Shown here: piece after piece, positions 1 through 8,929 of the stretch
Position numbering within the stretch: the stretch's first letter is position 1
How the letters are laid out: each line of letters starts with the position of its first letter
Assembly: GCF_001720395.1 (NCBI RefSeq)
Contig: NZ_MDTU01000001.1
Coordinates: forward strand, 1,461,217-1,525,216
Length of the DNA stretch: 64,000 nt
Direction of reading: 5' to 3'
DNA from: Piscirickettsia litoralis
Lineage (GTDB): Bacteria; Pseudomonadota; Gammaproteobacteria; Piscirickettsiales; Piscirickettsiaceae
Made by a program: the position numbers and the translations under genes
The notes under the pieces: generated by a model
Told to the model about the DNA's origin: nothing
Seen by the model: the letters and a program-made list of their open reading frames with translations, nothing else
Database searches by the model: none

Positions 1-1058
1 ACGAAGCAAACACCGGCCTTGAAGCACTCGAAATGGGCGCTGCGCGTGTTACCGTCGACGCAAAACAAATGATTAACTGCCGTGCAGACTTGAACCAGCT
101 TGTCCCTTTTAAGTACAAGTGGGCCTGGCAAAAATACCTCGATGCCTGTGCAAACCACTGGATGCCGAATGAAATCAATATGGCGGCGGATGTCGCTCTC
201 TGGAAAGACCCTAATGGCCTGACAGATGATGAACGTACCATTTTTAAACGTAGTTTAGGTTTCTTTTCAACGGCTGACTCCTTAGTTGCGAATAATCTTG
301 TTTTAGCGGTTTATCGCCACATTACCAACCCTGAGTGCCGCCAATACTTATTGCGCCAAGCTTTTGAAGAAGCGTTGCACACTCACGCCTATCAATACAT
401 CGTTGAAAGCTTAGGTCTCGATGAAGGTGAAATTTTCAACATGTACCGTGAAACACCCGTGGTTGCGAATAAATCTGCCTGGGTATTACGTCACACCAAA
501 AATCTGGCCGATCCTGATTTTAAAACAGGCACAACAGAGGCTGATCAACAATTATTGAGTAACCTCATTGCTTTTTATGCGGTAACTGAAGGCATCTTCT
601 TCTACGTTGGTTTTGTGCAGATGCTGTCGTTTGGTCGTCGCAATAAGCTCACTGGGGCCGCCGAGCAAATTCAGTATATTCTGCGCGATGAATCCATGCA
701 TTTGAATTTTGGTATCGACATGATTAACCAAATCAAGCTGGAAAACCCTCATCTTTGGACAACAGAGTTCCAGGAGAAAATGCAGGCACTTATCCTCGAA
801 GGCGTCGAGCTGGAAATTCAATATGCGCGTGACACCATGCCACGTGGAGTGTTAGGCTTAAATGCTAATATGTTCGAAGATTACTTAAAATATATTGCCA
901 ATCGCCGTCTTGCCCAGTTAGGCTTAACAGAGCAGTTTGATGGTATCACCAATCCATTTCCTTGGATGAGTGAGATCATCGACCTGAAAAAAGAGAAAAA
1001 TTTCTTTGAAACGCGTGTGACTGAATATAAAACCGGCGGCGCACTCAACTGGGATTAA
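1..1058 (+). CDS. nrdB: Ribonucleoside-diphosphate reductase beta subunit (class Ia type), 5' end outside the window
   Basis: This is the small subunit of ribonucleotide reductase, which carries the diiron-tyrosyl radical used by NrdA to make deoxyribonucleotides. The frame is open from the first bases of the window (codons begin at base 3), so the start lies upstream; the ATG at 33 is only internal. Counting from that ATG, the metal ligands are visible as D82, E113 and H116, with further ligands in VTEG and DESMHL, and the radical tyrosine is present as Y120 in HTHAY. The sequence resembles the chlamydial-type NrdB subgroup, which has Phe at that position, so the Tyr points to class Ia chemistry. 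The stop is at 1056-1058. nrdA would be expected upstream. Confidence 0.95.
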   Translation, partial: EANTGLEALEMGAARVTVDAKQMINCRADLNQLVPFKYKWAWQKYLDACANHWMPNEINMAADVALWKDPNGLTDDERTIFKRSLGFFSTADSLVANNLVLAVYRHITNPECRQYLLRQAFEEALHTHAYQYIVESLGLDEGEIFNMYRETPVVANKSAWVLRHTKNLADPDFKTGTTEADQQLLSNLIAFYAVTEGIFFYVGFVQMLSFGRRNKLTGAAEQIQYILRDESMHLNFGIDMINQIKLENPHLWTTEFQEKMQALILEGVELEIQYARDTMPRGVLGLNANMFEDYLKYIANRRLAQLGLTEQFDGITNPFPWMSEIIDLKKEKNFFETRVTEYKTGGALNWD

Positions 1059-1064
1059 TAGTCA

Positions 1065-1688
1065 CTAATTTTGTTCTCGATTAAAGCGGATGCCATGATA
1101 ACCAAAATTCTTTGCATTCGCACGGGCGAGTTTCACTGAAACAAACCCGACAGGAGAAACATGACGTTTTCCTGTCGGGCTTATTCTAAGCCAACGCCAT
1201 TTCCCCTCACCATCCTCAAAAAACTGCCACTCATCATCCTTCTTTGCCCCAACAGCGGCCTTCTTTGTAGTTGATGATGATTTCGTTTTTAAGTTTTGCA
1301 ATGAAACTGGCTGTCGGATCACTTTGCCTTCACCAGTGAAGCCATTTTGACTCGCAGCGCCACGTGCAATTTCTTCACTGGCAAACCCCTCTTTAGCAAT
1401 TTGCCGCTTACCATCGGCATTGACTTTGAGCCAGCGCCACTTGCTATCATCGGCCCGAAAAAAATACCACTGTTCACCCGTTGTTTTTTCGGGTGATGAA
1501 CTCCCTGCTACTTGCTCTTTTTTTTCTTGCTCGGCGTAGCCTGCCTCTTCTTCTGCGTGCTTTTTTGCAGCCTCCTCTGTATCAAACCCAGACGGTGATA
1601 CCGAACGTTTGCCTGCTGCATCAATGTGTAGCCAACGCCAACGGCCAGACTCATCTTGGAAAAAATCCCATTCTTCAGCTGATGACAT
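1065..1688 (-). CDS. Protein of three tandem WRWL repeats (DUF1508/YegP-like)
   Basis: The 207-residue product consists of three copies of a roughly 45-residue unit, starting near residues 6, 71 and 150. Each begins with EW.FF or QWYFF, continues with a K/RWRWL core and GKR, and ends with a GF segment followed by an Ala-rich helix. This layout resembles the DUF1508 (YegP-like) domain, which is usually present in one or two copies. The spacers are charged and rich in Lys, Glu and Ser. There is no signal peptide or membrane segment, so it is probably cytoplasmic. It is convergent with nrdB, six bases away. The family has no firm function, so none is assigned. The gene is convincing; the family match is by motif only. 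Confidence 0.75.
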   Translation of the reverse strand: MSSAEEWDFFQDESGRWRWLHIDAAGKRSVSPSGFDTEEAAKKHAEEEAGYAEQEKKEQVAGSSSPEKTTGEQWYFFRADDSKWRWLKVNADGKRQIAKEGFASEEIARGAASQNGFTGEGKVIRQPVSLQNLKTKSSSTTKKAAVGAKKDDEWQFFEDGEGKWRWLRISPTGKRHVSPVGFVSVKLARANAKNFGYHGIRFNREQN

Positions 1689-1961
1689 GATTCACCCTTA
1701 CCACCCTATCAGCATTTTTTGAAAACTCTCAACAATAACACCCTTTGTATATAGCGAATCACAAAAAGTCAGTATCGCCAAATAACTTATTGATAAAATT
1801 AATATTTTTTGTATTTTATTGCGTATAATAACCTAATAAATATTAATATGACTCATCTTTAAGAATAGCCGCTGTTGAATTATTTCATAGCCTTACTTGC
1901 TAAAATCTTCTATTTTCGCCAAAATAGTCTAGTTAAAAGTTAAAGCGTATGGCAACAATAC

Positions 1962-2123
1962 ATGACTCCATTTCAAAAACAATTTGGCAACTCTCTAGAA
2001 AAATCTCGGCAAGAGAAAATTGCAGCACGCAAATTAGCCGCTAAGAAGAAACAGCCGAAACCTAAAGCTGCATCCACCGCACAACTCGAAACTCTAGTCG
2101 GGCGCTTTAATAAAACCTCTTAA
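1962..2123 (+). CDS. Small basic hypothetical protein (53 aa)
   Basis: An open frame begins MTPFQKQFG and encodes a very basic, Ala/Lys-rich helix followed by a short tail ending NKTS. The stop lies 21 bases before the phhB start on the same strand, so the two could be co-transcribed. No good Shine-Dalgarno sequence is visible, and I do not recognise the family. The 270 bases upstream are very AT-rich and non-coding, with a TATAAT hexamer at 1824-1829. It could be chance, but its tidy position and amino-acid composition favour a real small gene. Confidence 0.4.
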   Translation: MTPFQKQFGNSLEKSRQEKIAARKLAAKKKQPKPKAASTAQLETLVGRFNKTS

Positions 2124-2144
2124 TTTAAAAACAAGGAAGATTTG

Positions 2145-2432
2145 ATGAAACTCAATCAAGAACAAATTCAAACGGCACTCACCGAATTACCAAGCTGGCG
2201 ACAAGATGGCGATAAAATTACTCAAACCATCCGCTTCCCTAATTATCTAGATGGCATCCGTTTTATTTCCAAACTTGCAATACAAGCCGAAGCAGTTCAG
2301 CACCACCCAGACCTAACAATTAACTGGTGCAACATTAAAATCGACTTAAATACGCATGACGTTAATGGCATCAGCCAAAAAGACATCGATATGGCTAAAT
2401 ACATCGAATCGCTCTTGCCTGAATTTTTATAA
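2145..2432 (+). CDS. phhB: Pterin-4a-carbinolamine dehydratase
   Basis: PhhB dehydrates 4a-hydroxy-tetrahydropterin, recycling the cofactor of aromatic amino-acid hydroxylases. The 95-residue protein has the family signature: AVQHHP with its paired histidines, then NW, then THDVNG and the final Asp. The length is typical of the single-domain family. A TTG lies in frame three bases upstream, but the ATG at 2145 is preceded by AAGGAAG at good spacing and is preferred. No phenylalanine hydroxylase gene is nearby, so the physiological partner is not evident here. Confidence 0.9.
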   Translation: MKLNQEQIQTALTELPSWRQDGDKITQTIRFPNYLDGIRFISKLAIQAEAVQHHPDLTINWCNIKIDLNTHDVNGISQKDIDMAKYIESLLPEFL

Positions 2433-2587
2433 ACGCTAATAAAGGTGCTAGCTCTTGCCATTAATCTTTGCTTTTTTATGAGCGACTGCTATAAAACATA
2501 ATAAATCATTTAAATAACAAAGCAGTGATTCCCGTAGTTAAAACCAAACATTATGGGGGTGCTTTTAAATATCTTGGGGCTAGCAGC

Positions 2588-2914
2588 ATGACACGATCTG
2601 AGCTTATTGAACAAATTGCAAAGCGACAAAATCAATTTGACGACTTAAAAATAGAGCAAATTGTCAGACTGATCTTAGATCAAATGGCTCAGTCATTGAT
2701 TAAAAATCAACGTATTGAAATACGAGGTTTTGGTAGTTTTTCTTTACACAAACGAGACCCTCGCAAAGCGCGCAACCCGAAAACAGGTGAATCTGTCATC
2801 ACCGAATCAAAACATGCAATTCACTTTAAACCAGGAAAATCCATGCGTGAGCGAGTCGACCAATCAAAAAATATCTATCCAATTCAAGAAGATAAAGACG
2901 GTGATCATGATTAA
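2588..2914 (+). CDS. ihfB: Integration host factor beta-like DNA-binding protein
   Basis: The product is a 108-residue member of the HU/IHF family, which bends DNA in replication, recombination and transcription. It begins MTRSELIE, carries the DNA-binding arm with RGFGSFSLH and ARNPKTGE, and ends the conserved core with HFKPGK, all closest to IHF-beta. An upstream in-frame GTG at 2525 would add 21 residues unlike the family. The ATG at 2588, behind a GGGG-rich ribosome-binding site, gives the normal N-terminus. A charged tail of about 15 residues follows the usual C-terminus. The usual neighbour rpsA is absent. The stop faces that of the next, convergent gene across 14 bases. Confidence 0.88.
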   Translation: MTRSELIEQIAKRQNQFDDLKIEQIVRLILDQMAQSLIKNQRIEIRGFGSFSLHKRDPRKARNPKTGESVITESKHAIHFKPGKSMRERVDQSKNIYPIQEDKDGDHD

Positions 2915-2928
2915 TTTAATTAAAACAA

Positions 2929-4566
2929 TTAATTAACACCCGCGCGCAATAAGTCACTGTATAGTTTAAGTAACTCTTTGTAACGAGATAACCTTTTCTC
3001 ATCAACGCTCTTAACATGCTTCGCCTGGTCAAGATAACGACCGCAGCGTTGAAATAATACTTTTGTGCGCTTACCGCCTTGCGACATAAAAGTAATTAAT
3101 GCTTGTGCTGCATTTAAACTAATTGCAATATTATTAGGTAATTCCGTTGCCGCAAGCTCAAATAACTCCACAGCTTCTGCATACTGTTGGCTTTTAAACA
3201 TCTCGACAGCCAAATGGTTCGCCTCATCCGGTGTGATTTCTGGGCCATAGTAAAACTCTCTAATTTTATCAATAACATCAATTTCATCACGATGCCGGCA
3301 CAATAAAATCCTTATCATTAGTTCACCTTTATGGCCTAACTCACTATAAAAAAAATCACGCGCAACACTGACCTGATCCATCGGCTTCATGGAAGGGTGA
3401 TTTTTATCATATAAATCAACGGCTTTCCTCAAGTGATCCTGTGCTTTGCCCTCTTCTTTCAAATGTTTAAAGATTGCACCCTTTAATAAATGCAAACGAA
3501 TCATTAAGTCTTCACGCTCAGCATAGGTCTCCTCCATTCCCTCTAAAAGATGCAAAGCCTCTTTACAAGGCCGCATATCAAGCAAGCCATCTGCTGTTTT
3601 TTGATTCTGCTTTTGCAATTGATTCGCTAAGCGTAAAATATCATCCGGGTCTTTTTGAGGAGAGAACTTACTTAATCGCAGAACATTGCGCCTTGCCGTC
3701 TCAGCCACTTCTTCGTCTTCATTCTGCTCAGCAATATCAGCGAGTTTACGTTGCCTAGAGAGAGAATTGGGAGAAATTGCCACCGCCTTTTCTAAAACAG
3801 ATTGCGCTAATTTCACTTCACCTTGCTTAGTTAATGCCTTAGCAAGCCAATCACGCGCAACTAAATGCTCCTTGTGCTCAGCAAGAATATACTTAAACTG
3901 TGTAATCGACTCTTCATATTTTTCGTTTAAATAAAAAATTTTGCCCAAACCAATTCGCGCCCACAAAACCTCTCGGTCTTCTAAGATTCCAGCAAAGGCC
4001 TTTTGAGCTTCTGGAAATTTATTTAAGCGAAATAGAGTTTCAGCCTGCACTCTCTCACACTCATGTACGACATCTTTAGACTCTGCCTCTGTGATTTTAG
4101 CCTGACATAAGCGCAACACTTGATTATGATCACCTGCATCCAGTGCATCATTAATCGCCGACATCTTCTCACGATGCTCCATAATCACGGTTAGCCGGTC
4201 GATAAATTCAGCAACATTAAACGGCTTAATCATGTAAGCATCAGGGAGGTGTTCTAAAGCTCCCATCACCATCCCAGGGTTAGCAACAGCAGTCACCATC
4301 ATAAACACGGCCGAATGCTTTAAGTCACCGCCATCACGCAACTCCCCTAAGACATCCATACCATTAGGGCCATCTCCCATATTATAATCACACAAAATAA
4401 TATCGTATTGTGTGACCTTCGCTTGAGCAATCGCCTCATAGCCATCGACAGCCTGATCAACTCTTGTCGCACCGACTTTTTGCAGCATTGACTTTAATAC
4501 AGTACGCATTGACTTAAAGTCATCGACAACAAGTATTTTTTTATCCGCGAGGTCAATATTCGGCAT
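2929..4566 (-). CDS. Response regulator: receiver domain fused to TPR repeats
   Basis: Residues 8-130 (counting two N-terminal Met codons) form a CheY-like receiver with the acidic pair D16/D17, phospho-acceptor D61, T93 and K115 in KPF. The remaining roughly 400 residues are helical tetratricopeptide-type repeats, for instance around LGKIFYLNEKYEE and AVEMFKSQQYAEAVELF. There is no DNA-binding or enzymatic output domain, so output probably goes through protein-protein contact. I choose the ATG at 4566 over the TTG one codon upstream. No histidine kinase lies next to it, so it is an orphan regulator; the two chemoreceptor genes in the window are possible functional relatives. Proteins of this architecture occur in other gammaproteobacteria. 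Confidence 0.85.
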   Translation of the reverse strand: MPNIDLADKKILVVDDFKSMRTVLKSMLQKVGATRVDQAVDGYEAIAQAKVTQYDIILCDYNMGDGPNGMDVLGELRDGGDLKHSAVFMMVTAVANPGMVMGALEHLPDAYMIKPFNVAEFIDRLTVIMEHREKMSAINDALDAGDHNQVLRLCQAKITEAESKDVVHECERVQAETLFRLNKFPEAQKAFAGILEDREVLWARIGLGKIFYLNEKYEESITQFKYILAEHKEHLVARDWLAKALTKQGEVKLAQSVLEKAVAISPNSLSRQRKLADIAEQNEDEEVAETARRNVLRLSKFSPQKDPDDILRLANQLQKQNQKTADGLLDMRPCKEALHLLEGMEETYAEREDLMIRLHLLKGAIFKHLKEEGKAQDHLRKAVDLYDKNHPSMKPMDQVSVARDFFYSELGHKGELMIRILLCRHRDEIDVIDKIREFYYGPEITPDEANHLAVEMFKSQQYAEAVELFELAATELPNNIAISLNAAQALITFMSQGGKRTKVLFQRCGRYLDQAKHVKSVDEKRLSRYKELLKLYSDLLRAGVN

Positions 4567-4686
4567 CAATGACTACAATTTTCTAAAGACTCCTATATTG
4601 ACCAATTATAGAATAAGAACGGCCTGGACAAACTACACTCTAACTAAAGATGAACGTTATCATGCTCTATCACACTAGGGTAATCA

Positions 4687-5699
4687 ATGAAGGTAAACTT
4701 TAAAAACATAAAAAAATGCTCTGCTTAACTGCAAGCTTACTCTTGCTTGCCTGTACCTCTTCAGATCAGCAAAAAAGTTGGCAATTAGGTCAGAATATCA
4801 GCCAACAAGCACAAATTAGCAAAAATTTAAGATATGTTCTAACAACCCCACTCAATGCACCTGTAGAACTCTGGCAAATCGGCCGCTCTGCCAAAGGAAA
4901 ATATGCCTGGAGCTTTCCTGAAAATTTACCTGCAGGCTATACCATCAGTGACCTGTCAACCCCTCAATCCTATGCGGTGATGGCGAGTGGCCCTTATGTT
5001 ATTGTCTGGAGCACACGCACAGGAAAAAGTCGTGCTTTTTGGCAACTCCCTTTTAGCGTCTCAGAAATTAGAGCCTCACAAACAAATCTACTCAGCCTTA
5101 TTCGCACTGATCAAGGTAAAGTTAAAATGGTTGACTTGCGCACAGGCCGCATTCACTTTTCCATCCCTATCGCCAAAACAGACAAAGCCACCTATCTCAC
5201 TTTTTCCGAAAACTCACATTTTTTTTGCAGTAGGCACAAAGTCAGGACGAGTTCACCTATGGAACATGAAAACCAAAAAACTATTTCGAACACTCAAACT
5301 AGGAAAAAAATTTCGTTTTTAAAGTTTTCCAGTAATGGGAAAAAACTACTCACTTCAACTTATACCGGTTTATCACAAATTTGGTATACCCGCTCAGGAA
5401 AGCTCATTTCAACATTAAAGGCAAACGGCGATCTTTATAAAATACGCCAAGTCCCCACACCTGTCATCGCTGCGCGTTTTTCGGCAAAGAGTGGATTTCT
5501 AGCAACCGGCTCGCCAGGCGGCATCGTTAGGGTTTGGCGCGTCAAATCAGGTTACATCCACAGACACTGGCAAATCCCTTCCCCAAGTTTTTGGAATCGT
5601 AAACATCCAACTGTACTCGATCTTGCATTCACCTCAAAAGCAAGATCAGTGGTTACTGTCACCAGTGAAAATAAGACCGCACTTTGGAAACTGCGTTAA
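4687..5699 (+). pseudogene. WD40-like repeat lipoprotein with three homopolymer indels
   Basis: The product is a putative outer-membrane or periplasmic lipoprotein with beta-propeller repeats (RVWRVKSG, QIWYTRSGK, ALWKLR). As written, the open frame runs from an ATG at 4716, which has no ribosome-binding site and no basic residues before the lipobox LLLLAC. An ATG at 4687 behind AGGGTAA gives a proper signal start, MKVNFKNIKK, if one A is added to the A7 run 4709-4715. Inside the gene, T8 at 5219-5226 has one base too many and A7 at 5304-5310 one too few. Between them about 28 residues are read in the wrong frame; the other frame there encodes a proper blade (GRVHLWNMKTKKLF). The propeller is otherwise intact. 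Confidence 0.7.
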
Positions 5700-5776
5700 A
5701 TTATTATGGCATACCCCTTGCAGTAGTTAACTAAAATAATAGCGGCATAGATCATGCCCGAACGGCGGCAAGGCAA

Positions 5777-6401
5777 ATGAAAACACAGTCTGACAATGCA
5801 AATATCATTCTTAGCAAAGAAGGTGAAATACTCACAGAGACAGGTGAGCTCACCTCCACAGAAGAAAATAAACTACGTGCGGCAGAATATGCCCAACAAA
5901 TTTTATCTGGCCACAGCTCAAGTAAGCTTGCAGAATTAAATTATTTAGAAGAGCTTTTCGAGCGCAAGGAAAATATTGCTAAACGTGCTGAAGAAAACCA
6001 CCGCCATGCCAAGATTATTCTCAATGAAAAAATGAGTGACGCAAAGCAGCTCGAAGACAAAATTCAAAATACCGAACACTCTCACGGTAGAGAAATGGGT
6101 CATTTAAGTGAAGTGCAGAATAAACTAGCACACGAAGCAAATATAGCAATTAGTATCGCCGCACTAAAAAAAACGCGACGAGCAACGCGCTAAAGAAAAT
6201 ATCAATAACGCCACGCTTTCTTACCAAAATCTCATGGTAAACTTGCAAAATATAAAAAAGGCAAATGATGCCGAACTCGATAAAGCACAAAAGCTCGTTA
6301 AGAAAACAGAAAAAGAGGCCCTCATCCAGCGAGAAGCCTCTGAAAAAGCAAAACACAACGCCTTAACACTGCGTCAGCAGCTAGGTGTCGCCAAACGCTA
6401 G
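5777..6401 (+). pseudogene. Coiled-coil hypothetical protein, frameshifted
   Basis: The first frame encodes 138 residues, very rich in Glu, Lys, Ala and Gln, with the heptad pattern of a long coiled coil. It stops early just after an A8 run at 6166-6173. With one A fewer, the frame continues as KRDEQRAKENINNATL and onward to the stop at 6399-6401, giving about 207 residues that are all helical and charged. There is no signal peptide. It follows the WD40-like lipoprotein by 77 bases on the same strand and could be co-transcribed. I do not recognise the family. Its stop codon shares the palindrome CTAG with the stop of the convergent ubiI-like gene. Confidence 0.6.
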
Positions 6402-7636
6402 ACTTGCTCTAAAGACGATGGTGATCCCACCAATACAGCCGGCTTGCGCCCCATCGCTTGCTTAATCAGTTCACGCTTAATAAAACCGGTTTGATTCGTT
6501 AATTTCAGCCCCATACTCCTAAGCCACACCAACGGTTCGGCTTGTGTAGAAAATAACTCTTTAAACCCTGTCATCGTTGCGCTCGTTAAAGCATTGTGCC
6601 CATAGCGCATACGCTCATATTTTTGCAATGTCATCATATGGCCAATATCGCGCTTTTTCTCGCGTACTTGAGTCAATACATCAATAAGAGCCATCGCATC
6701 TAAAAACCCTAAATTAATGCCCTGACCTGCCAACGGATGAATACGGTGGGCCGCATCACCAACAAGAGCCACACGCGGGCGGGCATAACCACAAGCATGC
6801 TCAGCACGTAGAGGAAATGAAAACCGCTTTGCAACATCGGTAATCTTACCCAAATGCCCAGCAACCGCCTGCTCAAGCTCCCGTTTAAACTCTGGCTCTG
6901 CTAAATTCAAAACACGCTCAACACAATTTTTATCTAATGACCAGACAATCGAGGAGTAATGAGGGTCATCCAGAGGCAAAAAGGCCAAAGGCCCTGTCAG
7001 TAAAAAGCGCTGCCATGCTGTTCTTTGATGAGTGCGCTCAGTGCGCACCGTCGTCACTAAAGCGCATTGCTGATAATCCCGAGAAGTCACCGGCCAACTG
7101 AGCTGATGACGAACCCAAGACTGCCCTCCATCGGCCCCAATAACCACTAGCGCCCTTAGTCGATCAGCCGATTGCAGATGCAATTCAGCATATTCTTCTT
7201 TAATGTCCAAGTTAACAGCCTGTGTATCACTGTATATTGCAATATCTAACTCTTGAACGCGTTCTAATAAAGCCTGAACAATCACTTCATTTTCGATAAT
7301 ATGACCTAAGTGGTCAGCCCTTACATCAGCGGCCTCAAAACGAATCCGCCCAGAACCTAGACTCTCCCAGACCTCCATCGCCTGATAAGCGCTGCAACGC
7401 TGTTCGCAAATACTCTGCCAGGCGCTCAGGTGTTCCAAGAACGCCTGGCTACACGGGGTAATTGCACTAACACGTGGCGAATACACCCCGCCAGTTTTTA
7501 ATTGTATGGATAATGGCTTCAACTTTAATTGATTCTTTTCGATTAAGGCGACGTTAAAGCCTTGTTGGGCTGCAAAGGCCGCGGCAGCAAGCCCAGTCAT
7601 GCCTCCCCCCATCACCACGATATCAAACGACTTCAT
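6398..7636 (-). CDS. ubiI: Ubiquinone biosynthesis FAD-dependent hydroxylase (UbiI/VisC-like)
   Basis: This belongs to the UbiH/UbiF/UbiI group of FAD monooxygenases, which hydroxylate the ring of ubiquinone intermediates. The 412-residue protein has the N-terminal dinucleotide fold VMGGGMTGLA, a middle IGADGG motif and the C-terminal FAD motif GDAAHRIHPLAGQG followed by NLG. It overlaps the upstream hydroxylase gene by 14 bases, so the pair is translationally coupled. Which ring position it modifies cannot be read from sequence; its place downstream of ubiH matches ubiI of other gammaproteobacteria. Confidence 0.85.
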   Translation of the reverse strand: MKSFDIVVMGGGMTGLAAAAFAAQQGFNVALIEKNQLKLKPLSIQLKTGGVYSPRVSAITPCSQAFLEHLSAWQSICEQRCSAYQAMEVWESLGSGRIRFEAADVRADHLGHIIENEVIVQALLERVQELDIAIYSDTQAVNLDIKEEYAELHLQSADRLRALVVIGADGGQSWVRHQLSWPVTSRDYQQCALVTTVRTERTHQRTAWQRFLLTGPLAFLPLDDPHYSSIVWSLDKNCVERVLNLAEPEFKRELEQAVAGHLGKITDVAKRFSFPLRAEHACGYARPRVALVGDAAHRIHPLAGQGINLGFLDAMALIDVLTQVREKKRDIGHMMTLQKYERMRYGHNALTSATMTGFKELFSTQAEPLVWLRSMGLKLTNQTGFIKRELIKQAMGRKPAVLVGSPSSLEQV

Positions 7637-8903
7637 TCAATTCTTCACCCCCTTTTTGCAACACCTTAGGACCTGCTGCCGTCAACAAACTCGGCAACCG
7701 ACAGCCTAGAGTCTTTTGCACCCGGGCCTGACGCAACGGCCCCATCAGCTCCAAGCTTGATAGCCAAGCACGACGCACCTTGCCCACTGGGGCCAAAGGG
7801 TTTGCAAACCCAGCGAGTAAGTAATCAATATCACGAATGATATGCTGGTTTCTTTTTTGTTTTTTCTGACTATAGCGCTCTAGAACATTTGCAGAGCCAA
7901 TAAATTCCTGCCGATCAATACTGTCTTGTAATACATCAAGCATACACGCGAGATCATATAACCCTAAATTTAAACCTTGACCGCTTAAAGGGTGCAAAGT
8001 ATGTTCAGCATTCCCTAGCAAAATACAACCTTCTCGCCAAGAATTAACAGCAATCGTCTTTTTTAAAGGAAAGACAACACGTTTACCCACGGCCGTGCAA
8101 GCCCCTAATGAATAACCAACCATTTGGTATACATTCTCGATAAAGTCTGCTGTCGACAGCTCCAATAACGCCTTAATTTCTGCACAAGGCGCAGCCCAAA
8201 ACAAGGCCATGCGCTGCTTAGTTAAGGGCAACAAACCTAAAGAGCCTGACTTAGTAAAGCGTTCAAAAGAGCGTGCTTGATGGGTTCGTTTTAATTGAAT
8301 ATTGGTCACTAGAGCTTGCTGTTGATAATCATGTTGCTCCACAGCGAAATTCGCTAATCGTCTTACAGTAGACCCTGTTCCATCCGCGCCGATCACAAGT
8401 CGTGCTTGAAGTTGGCTCTCGGAGGCTAAACCGTCTTTTTGTAAAGTCAGTGTGGATAATGGCTGATCGGAGTCTGCACTATCATTCATTTCACATAACC
8501 GAGTTCCTGCCAAGTGCTGAATACGGTCAGGGTAAACACGCAATTCAGCACTTAAGGCGCGCTGTATTAGATCAAGAGGAATCACATAACCAAAAGCGGC
8601 ATAGCCTAATTTTTTTGCACCTAAACGTGTCTTTGACCAAGCACCCTGTTCAGACACTTCAATGTGCTCTATAGGCTGTGCGTGAAGCTGTAAATTTTGC
8701 CAAAGACCCAGATGCTTTAATAATCGACAGCTCGTCAAAGATAATGCAATCGAACGCTGGTCCAACGCGCTCAATTTTTCCTGGTCATTGGCAGGCAGTG
8801 CTTCAATTAGAGCAACGTCTAAATTAGTAAACTGGACCAGGGCTAAGGCTAAACTGCAACCCACAACGCCACCGCCCACAATTGCGACATCAACCTGTTT
8901 CAT
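7623..8903 (-). CDS. ubiH: Ubiquinone biosynthesis FAD-dependent hydroxylase UbiH
   Basis: This is a second member of the aromatic-ring hydroxylase family in ubiquinone synthesis. Visible motifs are VGGGVVGCSLA at the N-terminus, IGADGTGS in the middle and GNAEHTLHPLSGQGLNLG near residue 305. The Asn in GNAEH and the LHP context are typical of UbiH rather than UbiI or UbiF. The length of 426 residues is slightly above the family norm. It sits 26 bases downstream of the ygfB-like gene. In many gammaproteobacteria pepP lies between ygfB and ubiH; there is no room for it here. Confidence 0.87.
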   Translation of the reverse strand: MKQVDVAIVGGGVVGCSLALALVQFTNLDVALIEALPANDQEKLSALDQRSIALSLTSCRLLKHLGLWQNLQLHAQPIEHIEVSEQGAWSKTRLGAKKLGYAAFGYVIPLDLIQRALSAELRVYPDRIQHLAGTRLCEMNDSADSDQPLSTLTLQKDGLASESQLQARLVIGADGTGSTVRRLANFAVEQHDYQQQALVTNIQLKRTHQARSFERFTKSGSLGLLPLTKQRMALFWAAPCAEIKALLELSTADFIENVYQMVGYSLGACTAVGKRVVFPLKKTIAVNSWREGCILLGNAEHTLHPLSGQGLNLGLYDLACMLDVLQDSIDRQEFIGSANVLERYSQKKQKRNQHIIRDIDYLLAGFANPLAPVGKVRRAWLSSLELMGPLRQARVQKTLGCRLPSLLTAAGPKVLQKGGEELNEVV

Positions 8904-8929
8904 AGCGATTTACTTCACCTTACTCACCG

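Noticed and set aside
2525..2587. Upstream GTG start extending the IHF-beta-like protein by 21 residues
   Set aside because: The extension has no counterpart in the family, and the ATG at 2588 has a suitable ribosome-binding site.
2912..2940. AT-only inverted repeat between ihfB and the receiver-TPR gene as a terminator
   Set aside because: The stem is six A-T pairs only and too weak to call.
4716..5699. Taking the WD40-like lipoprotein as an intact 327-residue gene
   Set aside because: The open frame is continuous, but the missing ribosome-binding site, the odd signal peptide and the scrambled blade show it passes through compensating indels.
6150..6356. Minus-strand hydrophobic open frame rich in Phe
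   Set aside because: It is the complement of the Lys/Glu-rich coiled-coil gene; Phe/Leu-rich shadows are expected opposite AAA and GAA codons.
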